From Paracoccaceae bacterium (GTDB lineage Bacteria > Pseudomonadota > Alphaproteobacteria > Rhodobacterales > Rhodobacteraceae), in NCBI GenBank assembly GCA_007129775.1, contig SKUV01000374.1, positions 1 to 11,565 of the forward strand: a stretch of DNA of 11,565 nucleotides, written 5' to 3'. Below the pieces are notes generated by a model. That model did not search any database, had not been told where the DNA came from, and was given only the letters and a program-made list of their open reading frames with translations. Made by a program: the position numbers and the translations under genes. Numbering within the stretch: position 1 is the stretch's first letter; each line of letters starts with the position of its first letter. Below are positions 6,455-11,565 of the stretch, piece after piece.

Positions 6455-7122
6455 TGCGCGGCCTCCTCGCTGGTGGTTCGTCCGTCCCAGATCGTCAGCA
6501 CCTCGTCGATGCCGGGTGTCAGGCCGAAACGGTGATTGATGTTGCGCAGCGTGCCCTCGTGTAACTCGCGATCCCACGAGCCGCAGGCATCCGGGGGCAC
6601 GATGACGTAGTAATCCAGCTCGAACCCCGCCCGGGCGGTGGTTTCCACGCAGGCGTTGGTGGACACCCCGCAGCAGATGATCGACCGGATCCGCCGCGCG
6701 CGCAGCAGAAGGTCCAGATCGGTGCCAGTGAAGGCGCTGTAGCGGCGCTTGCGCACCGTCAACTCGCCCGGGCGCGGCGCGAGTTCTTCCACGAATTCCG
6801 CCCCTTCGGTGCCGGTCAGACAGAGGTCTTCGGCCGAGGCCGTGGCCCGGCGGCGCTGGGCGAGCCACGGGCCGCTGTCGCTGCCGTGGTCGGGCTCGGT
6901 GCCGAAACCCACATGCACGACCAGCGCGCCGGCCTCGCGCGCGCCTTCCAGCAGACGCGCGATCCGCGTGACCGCATCCTGCGCCATCGACAGGTCGCGC
7001 CCCGCGCCCTCGGCCTTGAAACCGGGGGTGCAGAAATCCTTCTGCATGTCGATGATCAGCATCGCGCAATGGGCCGGGTCTATACGGGATGCCAGATCGG
7101 GCAGGATTTCGGGTTCCATCAT
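6451..7122 (-). CDS. Isochorismatase-like cysteine hydrolase
   Basis: 223 residues with the complete cysteine-hydrolase triad: Asp25 in MLIIDMQKDF, Lys125 in VRKRRYSAF, and Cys158 in GVSTNACVETT, where V153-S154 is the expected cis-peptide site. This is the pattern of amide/ureide hydrolases such as N-carbamoylsarcosine amidase, RutB (ureidoacrylate), biuret hydrolase, nicotinamidase and maleamate amidohydrolase, so C-N cleavage is more likely than true isochorismate hydrolysis (no siderophore or menaquinone genes are near). Either ATG of the MM start is possible: AAAGGA is 3 nt before the first and 6 nt before the second (7119). It begins 8 nt after the CoA-transferase stop and overlaps the MmgE/PrpD start by 4 nt. 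Cytoplasmic. Confidence 0.9.
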   Translation of the reverse strand: MMEPEILPDLASRIDPAHCAMLIIDMQKDFCTPGFKAEGAGRDLSMAQDAVTRIARLLEGAREAGALVVHVGFGTEPDHGSDSGPWLAQRRRATASAEDLCLTGTEGAEFVEELAPRPGELTVRKRRYSAFTGTDLDLLLRARRIRSIICCGVSTNACVETTARAGFELDYYVIVPPDACGSWDRELHEGTLRNINHRFGLTPGIDEVLTIWDGRTTSEEAAQ

Positions 7123-7130
7123 CAGTCCTT

Positions 7131-8252
7131 TCAGGTGGCGAATTCGGCGCGGATCGCCGCGCCGTGCTCGTCGATATCGGGCACGTCGCCGAGGGTTGGC
7201 GCGGCGCCGTCATGGCGGGCCGGCGGCAGCGGCAGCGCCACCGCGCCCCCCGGCGTCCCCACATCGGCGCGGCGCAGATGCGGATGGCAGGCCAGATCGA
7301 GCGCGGTGTTCAGGCTGGCATAGGCGATGCCGGCGGCCTCCAGCCAGCCCACGACCTCGGCGCGCGGCGCGGTGGCGAAGCGCGCATTGATCCGCGCTTC
7401 CAGCGCGTCGCGCCGCGCCACCCGGTCTGGCTGCGAGGCGTAATCGGGGTCCGACGCAAGATCCGCATCGTCCATCACCTGCGCGCAGAAGGCGTGCCAT
7501 TCACGCTCCGACTGGATCGACAGCAGAACCTGCCCGCCGTCGCCGCAGGTGAACACGCCATAGGGCGCGATCGAGGCATGGCGCAGGCCCAGCCGCGGCG
7601 GATTTTCGCCATTGCCCTCGGCCTGCAGCAGCGGCACGGCCATCCAGTCGGCCATGGCGTCGAACATCGACACCTCGATATGGCGGCCCTTGCCGCTGAC
7701 CCCGCGCGCGATCAACGCCTCCAGAATCGCGGCATGGGCATACATTCCGGTGGCGATATCGACGACCGACACGCCCACCCGCGCAGGGCTTTCCGGGCCG
7801 CCCGTGACCGAACTGAGGCCCGATTCCGCCTGAATGAGCAGATCATAAGCCTTGCGCTTTTCCATCGGGCCGGGACCATAGCCGGCGATCGCGCAGGAAA
7901 TCAGCGCGGGGTTCAGCGCAGTCAGTGCATCAGTCCCGAGCCCCAGCCGCGCAAGCGCGCCGGGCGCGAGGTTCTGCACCAGCACGTCGGCCCGGGCCAG
8001 CATCCGGTGCATCAGCGCCATGTCGCCCGCATCCTTGAGGTTGAGCGCGATGGATTGCTTGCCCCGGTTCAGCCAGACGAAATAGCTCGACAGGCCCTGC
8101 GCCGTGCGGTCGTAGAACCGCGCGAAATCGCCCTCGCTCCGCTCCACCTTGATCACCCGCGCGCCGGCATCGGCCAGACGGGCCGTGCACATGGGCGCGG
8201 CCACCGCCTGTTCGACGGAGATCACGGTAAGACCTGTCAGCGCACCGGCCAT
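7131..8252 (-). CDS. Class III (CaiB/BaiF, family III) CoA-transferase
   Basis: 373 residues, a little shorter than the usual 390-430. The N terminus MAGALTGLTVISVEQAVAAP leads into RVIKVERSEGD, FVWLNRGKQSIALNLKD (58-74) and VLVQNLAPGALARLGLG (90-106), all standard family III blocks. Asp165 in VSVVDIATGMYA is the expected catalytic aspartate that forms the acyl-enzyme anhydride (Asp169 in formyl-CoA transferase). KGRHIEVSMFDAMADWM (about 193-209) is also typical. It should transfer CoA between a carboxylate and an acyl-CoA donor, activating the substrate for the adjacent dehydrogenase. It starts 11 nt after the acyl-CoA dehydrogenase stop; the ribosome binding site GAGGCGGGCGAAA is weak, so coupling to the upstream gene is likely. 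Donor and acceptor cannot be told from sequence. Confidence 0.92.
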   Translation of the reverse strand: MAGALTGLTVISVEQAVAAPMCTARLADAGARVIKVERSEGDFARFYDRTAQGLSSYFVWLNRGKQSIALNLKDAGDMALMHRMLARADVLVQNLAPGALARLGLGTDALTALNPALISCAIAGYGPGPMEKRKAYDLLIQAESGLSSVTGGPESPARVGVSVVDIATGMYAHAAILEALIARGVSGKGRHIEVSMFDAMADWMAVPLLQAEGNGENPPRLGLRHASIAPYGVFTCGDGGQVLLSIQSEREWHAFCAQVMDDADLASDPDYASQPDRVARRDALEARINARFATAPRAEVVGWLEAAGIAYASLNTALDLACHPHLRRADVGTPGGAVALPLPPARHDGAAPTLGDVPDIDEHGAAIRAEFAT

Positions 8253-8263
8253 TTTCGCCCGCC

Positions 8264-9448
8264 TCAATAGGATTTCGGCATCCCGAGCACATGCTCGCCC
8301 AGATACGACAGGATCAGGTTGGTCGAGATCGGCGCCACCTGATACAGCCGGGTCTCGCGGAACTTGCGCTCCACGTCGTATTCCTCGGCAAAGCCGAAGC
8401 CGCCGTGGGTCTGCAGGCAGGTGTCGCCGGCCTTCCACGACGCATCGGCGGCCAGCAGCTTGGCCATGTTCGCCTGCGGGCCGCAGGGCTGGCCTGCATC
8501 GAACATCGCCGCGGCCCGATAGACCATCAACCGCGCCGCCTGCGCCTGCGCATAGGCCTGCGCGATGGGAAACTGCACTCCCTGGTTCGCGCCGATGGGC
8601 TTGCCGAAGACCACCCGCTCGTTGGCATAGGCGGTCGCGGTTTTCGTGAACCAGTCCGCATCACCGATGCATTCGGCCGCGATCAGGATGCGCTCGGCGT
8701 TCATACCGTCGAGGATGTAACGAAAGCCCCTGCCCTCTTCGCCGATCAGGTTATCGGCCGGAATCCGCAGGTTGTCGAAATAGACCGAGGTGGTGGCGTG
8801 GTTCAGCATCGTGCGGATCGGGGTGATCTCCATCCCGTTGCCGAGCGCCTTTTTCATGTCCACGAGAAAGACCGACATCCCCTCGGACCGCTTGGACACC
8901 TGATCGCGCGGGGTGGTGCGCGCCAGCAGGATCATCAGGTCGGAATGCTCCGCGCGGCTGGTCCAGATCTTCTGGCCGTTGATGACATATTCATCGCCCT
9001 CGCGCCGCGCCGTCGTGCGCAGCGATGTGGTGTCGGTGCCGGCGGTGGGTTCGGTCACCCCGAAGGCCTGAAGCCGCACCTCGCCCGTGGCGATCCTGGG
9101 CAGCCATTCGTTCTTCTGCGCTTCGGTGCCATGGCGCAGCAGCGTGCCCATCGTATACATCTGCGCGTGCAGTGCGCCGGCGTTGCCGCCCTCGGAATGC
9201 ACGGTTTCGAGAATTCGTGCCGCGACCGACAGGCTGAGCCCGCTGCCGCCATATTCCTCCGGGATCAGGACACCGAGAAAGCCGCCCTCGGTCATCGCCT
9301 CGACGAATTCGGTGGGATAGGCGCGCTCGCGGTCGGTCTTGCGCCAGTATTCGCCGGGAAAGCGCGCACAGAGCGCGCGCACCGATTCGACGATCTGGTC
9401 GAGCATTTCATCCTCGGCTGAGGTGGCGGCGGGGGCGTTTTGCAACAC
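8264..9448 (-). CDS. Acyl-CoA dehydrogenase (IVD-like placement of catalytic Glu)
   Basis: 394 residues from a GTG start at 9448, which has a perfect GAGGAG 5 nt upstream; an upstream in-frame ATG at 9493 would add 15 residues (MDNRRQTEIETRGDA) that resemble no dehydrogenase N terminus and has a poor site. Family blocks: GVLIPEEYGGSGLSL (59-73), AFGVTEPTAGTDTTSL with the FAD-contacting Thr-Glu (128-143), INGQKIWTSRAEHSD (156-170), FGKPIGANQGVQFPIA (281-296) and QTHGGFGFAEEYDVER (346-361). At the position of the medium-chain enzyme's catalytic Glu376 (YEGT) this protein reads Y-Q-V-A-P, with no Glu; instead Glu252 in MNAERILIA aligns with Glu254 of isovaleryl-CoA dehydrogenase. It would form a trans-2-enoyl-CoA with FAD and ETF, perhaps from a branched or substituted acyl-CoA. 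First gene of the operon, facing the LysR gene. Confidence 0.93.
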   Translation of the reverse strand: MLQNAPAATSAEDEMLDQIVESVRALCARFPGEYWRKTDRERAYPTEFVEAMTEGGFLGVLIPEEYGGSGLSLSVAARILETVHSEGGNAGALHAQMYTMGTLLRHGTEAQKNEWLPRIATGEVRLQAFGVTEPTAGTDTTSLRTTARREGDEYVINGQKIWTSRAEHSDLMILLARTTPRDQVSKRSEGMSVFLVDMKKALGNGMEITPIRTMLNHATTSVYFDNLRIPADNLIGEEGRGFRYILDGMNAERILIAAECIGDADWFTKTATAYANERVVFGKPIGANQGVQFPIAQAYAQAQAARLMVYRAAAMFDAGQPCGPQANMAKLLAADASWKAGDTCLQTHGGFGFAEEYDVERKFRETRLYQVAPISTNLILSYLGEHVLGMPKSY

Positions 9449-9453
9449 TGCAT

Positions 9454-9459
9454 CTCCTC
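9454..9459 (-). promoter_or_regulatory. Shine-Dalgarno GAGGAG deciding the GTG start of the acyl-CoA dehydrogenase
   Basis: On the minus strand GAGGAG is followed by ATGCA and then GTG (9448-9446). The embedded ATG at 9453 is out of frame with the dehydrogenase. No comparable site precedes the in-frame ATG at 9493. Confidence 0.65.
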
Positions 9460-9546
9460 GCGTCTCGATTTCGGTCTGACGGCGATTATCCATCCCCGTC
9501 TATCCGAGTTCCATTTGATTCTTGCAGAAATCATGGCACTAACAGC

Positions 9547-9563
9547 TATGCCGATGTGGCATA
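9547..9563. promoter_or_regulatory. LysR-type operator box (T-N11-A, perfect dyad) in the divergent promoter region
   Basis: TATGCC-GATGT-GGCATA is a perfect 6-bp inverted repeat with a 5-bp spacer and contains T-N11-A (T9549, A9561), the classical LysR-family recognition layout. It lies about 100 bp upstream of the dehydrogenase GTG start and about 53 bp upstream of the regulator's start, suited to autoregulation and operon activation from one site. A further half-like ATGGCA (9533-9538) is adjacent on the operon side and could belong to an activation-binding site. Confidence 0.75.
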
Positions 9564-9601
9564 TCGTTGCCGCCGCCACCCCTTGGCCACCCGGCCGCAA
9601 C

Positions 9602-9607
9602 AGGAGG
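9602..9607 (+). promoter_or_regulatory. Shine-Dalgarno AGGAGG deciding the CTG start of the LysR gene
   Basis: AGGAGG is followed by 8 nt and then CTG-GAC-ATA-CGC, encoding the (M)DIRTLRYF N terminus expected of this regulator subfamily. There is no ATG, GTG or TTG within reach of this site in the same frame. Confidence 0.65.
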
Positions 9608-9615
9608 ATAACGCC

Positions 9616-10563
9616 CTGGACATACGCACATTGCGCTATTTCCTCAAGGTTGCCGAACTGGGCAGCTTTTCGCGCGCGGCGCTTGATCTGCGCATCGCCC
9701 AGCCGGCGCTGTCGCGCCAGATTCGCAAGCTGGAGGAAGAACTCGGGGTGCATCTGCTCAACCGCACCGGCCGCGGGGTGACCCTGACCCGGGCGGGCGA
9801 GCTGCTGCAGGACTCCGGCCGCAAGCTTTCCGAGCAATTCGACGCGACCTTTCGCGAGGTGCGCGCCTCGGGCGGGCAGTTGACCGGATCGGCGGTGATC
9901 GGCCTGCCGCCCACGGTGGGCCGGGTGCTCACCATCCCGCTCGCCACCCGGATCAAGGAACAATTCCCCGAAATCAAGCTGCAGATCGTGGAAGGCTTCA
10001 GCGGGCACCTGCTGGAATGGCTCTACAGCGGACGGATCGATGTGGGCGTGCTTTATGCCGAGCCGAACGTGCCGGTGATGGTGGCCGAGCCGCTGGTGGA
10101 GGAAGATCTGATGCTGCTGGCGCAGCCGGCCCTGCTGGAGGCGACGCTCGGGCCGCGATCGGGTGACACGATCTCCATGGACGAGGTCGCGCGATTGCCG
10201 CTCGTCGTGCCCAGCGCGCCGCACAGCCTGCGGCTGAGAATCGAACGCACCGCCGCCGAATGCGGGCTGACGCTCGATATCGTGCTGGAGGTGGATGCAC
10301 TTTTTTCCATGATCGAAACGGTGCGCAAGGGCCTCGGCTTCACGATCCTGCCCAGTTGCGCAGCCCTGCGCGACATCAGGCACGGCGAGATCGTGGCGCT
10401 GCGCATCGACCGGCCCGCCATGCGACAGACGCTTTTTGTGGCAACCGCCTCGCAGCGCCCGGCGGCGGTCTCATCCGGAAGGCTCGCGCAGATGGTGCGC
10501 GAGTCGGTCTTTGCGCTTGTGGATACGGGGATCTGGCGCCGCATCCCCCAGCATCCGCAGTGA
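9616..10563 (+). CDS. LysR-type transcriptional regulator, probable CTG start
   Basis: 315 residues when started at CTG 9616. The N-terminal winged helix-turn-helix is textbook: LRYFLKVAELGSFSRAALDLRIAQPALSRQIRKLEEELGVHLLNRTGRGVTLT spans about residues 6-57, with the recognition helix around AQPALSRQIRKLEEE, followed by the linker helix and a two-subdomain periplasmic-binding-like effector domain (about 92-300; GSAVIGLPPTVGRVL begins it, and GRIDVGVLYAEP marks the first subdomain). The alternative start is GTG 9556, which would add 20 Arg/His-rich residues, sits inside the operator box and has no ribosome binding site. Effector is probably the operon's substrate or an intermediate. It is divergent from the catabolic operon and upstream of a TRAP gene, and matching boxes flank it on both sides, suggesting it controls both. 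Confidence 0.92.
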   Translation: MDIRTLRYFLKVAELGSFSRAALDLRIAQPALSRQIRKLEEELGVHLLNRTGRGVTLTRAGELLQDSGRKLSEQFDATFREVRASGGQLTGSAVIGLPPTVGRVLTIPLATRIKEQFPEIKLQIVEGFSGHLLEWLYSGRIDVGVLYAEPNVPVMVAEPLVEEDLMLLAQPALLEATLGPRSGDTISMDEVARLPLVVPSAPHSLRLRIERTAAECGLTLDIVLEVDALFSMIETVRKGLGFTILPSCAALRDIRHGEIVALRIDRPAMRQTLFVATASQRPAAVSSGRLAQMVRESVFALVDTGIWRRIPQHPQ

Positions 10564-10577
10564 CGTGACATATCAGT

Positions 10578-10594
10578 TATGCCGCGCAGGCAGT
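10578..10594. promoter_or_regulatory. Second LysR-type box, upstream of the TRAP transporter gene
   Basis: TATGCC-GCGCA-GGCAGT repeats the first ten informative bases of the box at 9547-9563 (TATGCC-N5-GGCA), including the T-N11-A core (T10580, A10592). It starts 15 bp after the LysR stop codon and 130 bp before the TRAP start. An overlapping imperfect dyad GACATA-TCAGT-TATGCC (10567-10583) shares its left half-site. Confidence 0.6.
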
Positions 10595-10676
10595 GCCGGC
10601 GCTCTGGACAGGCGCGCTGCCTGCCCGCCATCCTTGCACATGTCGCCTCGGCGAGGGCGTGGCGCTTCGGGCCACG
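10586..10676 (+). other. Structured leader with two strong hairpins before the TRAP gene
   Basis: The first hairpin pairs GCAGGCAG (10586-10593) with CTGCCTGC (10617-10624), extendable inward by three pairs. The second pairs CGTGGC (10658-10663) with GCCACG (10671-10676) and is capped by C-TTCG-G, an exceptionally stable tetraloop, with one bulged G. A third weaker stem CGGCC/GGCCG follows at 10675-10692, competing with the second. There are no T-runs, so these are not canonical terminators; they may end the LysR transcript, stabilise RNA or affect TRAP translation. Confidence 0.5.
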
Positions 10677-10723
10677 GCCGGACGCCGGGCCGAAGATGCA
10701 CGACAACGGGGAGATCAAGCATC

Positions 10724-11565
10724 ATGAAGATGGCAAAAGGACTGGGCGCGGCCTCCATCGCGCTGATCATGGGCGCGGGTATGGCCAGCGCACAGGAAGT
10801 GACGCTCTCGGCGGTCTATTCGCTGCCGCCCACCAACGACCTGTTCCGCAGCTACACCGACTTTGTTGCGGACGTTAACGCCAACGGCGAGGGTATTCTG
10901 CAGATCGACCTGCGCGGCGGGGTCGAGGCGATTCCGCGCAACGAACAGCTCAGCGCCACATCGCTGGGCATCATCGACATCTACATGGGGCCGGCGGGCT
11001 ATTATCAGGGCCAGTTGCCCGAGCTTGCGGTGATCGACGCCGCCTCCGTCCGCGCCGACAAGATGCGCGAGGCCGGGGTGCATGACGCGCTCGACGAGGT
11101 GATGCGCGAGCGGATGGGCATTTCGCTGCTGGGGCTGATGGGCACCGGCTATGCCTTTCAGTTCTACACGATCGGCAAGCCGCCGATTGCGGAAGACGGC
11201 GATATCGATTTCTCGGGCATGCGCATCCGGGGCGGCCCCAGCTATGACGCGATGTTCAGCAACCTCGACATCATCCGCGTCGATATTCCGGCGGGCGACA
11301 TCTACACCGCGCTGGAGCGCAGCGTCGTTGACGGGATCGGCTTTACCACCATCGGCGTGAGTTCCGCAGGCTGGCAGGATTTCCTGCGCTACCGGATCTT
11401 TCCCACCTGGCGTCAGGGCAACACGATCATCGCCATGAACGCCGACGCCCGCGACCGTCTGACGCCGGAGCAGGAGGCGTTCCTGGTGGAAATGATGATG
11501 AAGCACGAGCTTCTCGCCTATGACATGGCCAAGGATCTGGAGGCAGTCGATACCGAAGCGCTCGC
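10724..11565 (+). CDS. dctP: TRAP transporter solute-binding protein (DctP type), 3' end beyond window
   Basis: 280 residues are visible. A Sec signal peptide (MKMAKGLGAASIALIMGAGMASA, cleavage likely before QEV) directs it to the periplasm. Family features: the first beta strand EVTLSAVYSLPPTNDLF, an IDIYMGPAGYYQG segment in the first lobe, the hinge block FSGMRIRGGPSYDAM (163-177) whose second Arg (169) aligns with the Arg that binds the ligand carboxylate, and IPAGDIYTALERSVVDGIG (188-206), the standard AL-x-x-x-VDG motif. Proteins of this family capture organic acids for the DctQ/DctM membrane subunits, which would be expected just right of the window. GGGGAG lies 10 nt upstream of ATG 10724. 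Likely substrate supplier for the divergent catabolic operon because it shares the LysR box. The symbol names the family, not a proven ligand. Confidence 0.9.
   Translation, partial: MKMAKGLGAASIALIMGAGMASAQEVTLSAVYSLPPTNDLFRSYTDFVADVNANGEGILQIDLRGGVEAIPRNEQLSATSLGIIDIYMGPAGYYQGQLPELAVIDAASVRADKMREAGVHDALDEVMRERMGISLLGLMGTGYAFQFYTIGKPPIAEDGDIDFSGMRIRGGPSYDAMFSNLDIIRVDIPAGDIYTALERSVVDGIGFTTIGVSSAGWQDFLRYRIFPTWRQGNTIIAMNADARDRLTPEQEAFLVEMMMKHELLAYDMAKDLEAVDTEAL

Noticed and set aside
6455..7264. Extension of the MmgE/PrpD frame by about 270 codons upstream, as an apparent fusion
   Set aside because: The extra part is out of frame with and overlaps the well-supported cysteine hydrolase and has shadow composition; the ATG at 6454 has a good ribosome binding site and begins the family homology.
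8291..9421. A 376-codon plus-strand frame opposite the acyl-CoA dehydrogenase
   Set aside because: Complete dehydrogenase motifs on the minus strand account for this region; the plus frame shows no domain.
1..11565. Mobile elements, CRISPR arrays, defence genes, tRNAs or rRNAs
   Set aside because: No transposase or integrase motifs, no regularly spaced repeats, no cloverleaf or rRNA-like segments were seen on either strand.

Overview
The window is GC-rich (third codon positions almost all G or C) and reads like the chromosome of an alphaproteobacterium, most likely a marine or soil member of the Rhodobacterales. That placement is an inference from base composition and gene families (tripartite TRAP transporter, DUF938 methyltransferase, Sel1-repeat secretory protein, LysR-controlled acyl-CoA catabolism); no rRNA or marker gene is present to confirm it. 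I found no tRNA, rRNA, CRISPR array, insertion sequence or phage gene.

Left part (1-2626): the 3' end of an alpha/beta-hydrolase-family membrane protein gene (1-633), a short repeat-rich and hairpin-forming gap, a DUF938-type SAM-dependent methyltransferase (768-1436), and, converging on it, a secreted protein with eight Sel1/TPR-like repeats (2626-1478, minus strand). These look like ordinary chromosomal genes.

Central part (2884-9448, minus strand): one probable catabolic operon, read from right to left: acyl-CoA dehydrogenase, class III CoA-transferase, isochorismatase-like cysteine hydrolase, MmgE/PrpD-family protein, an SDR-like protein without the SDR catalytic residues, and a PuuE-like polysaccharide-deacetylase-fold hydrolase. 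Spacing in the first four genes is tight (11 nt, 8 nt, then a 4-nt ATGA overlap). Two small frames with ribosome-binding-site signals sit in the two wider gaps (22 codons before the SDR, 44 codons before the PuuE-like gene). A clear rho-independent terminator closes the operon at 2918-2884.

Right part (9449-11565): a divergent LysR-type regulator, apparently starting at a rare CTG codon, followed by a DctP-type TRAP solute-binding protein cut off by the window end. A perfect T-N11-A LysR box (TATGCC-N5-GGCATA) lies between the regulator and the operon, and a near copy (TATGCC-N5-GGCA) lies between the regulator and the TRAP gene. The simplest reading is a LysR-controlled uptake-and-degradation locus: TRAP uptake of an organic acid, C-N bond hydrolysis by the cysteine hydrolase and/or PuuE-like enzyme, CoA transfer, flavin-dependent alpha,beta-dehydrogenation, and further steps by the MmgE/PrpD and SDR-like proteins. 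The substrate cannot be named from sequence alone.
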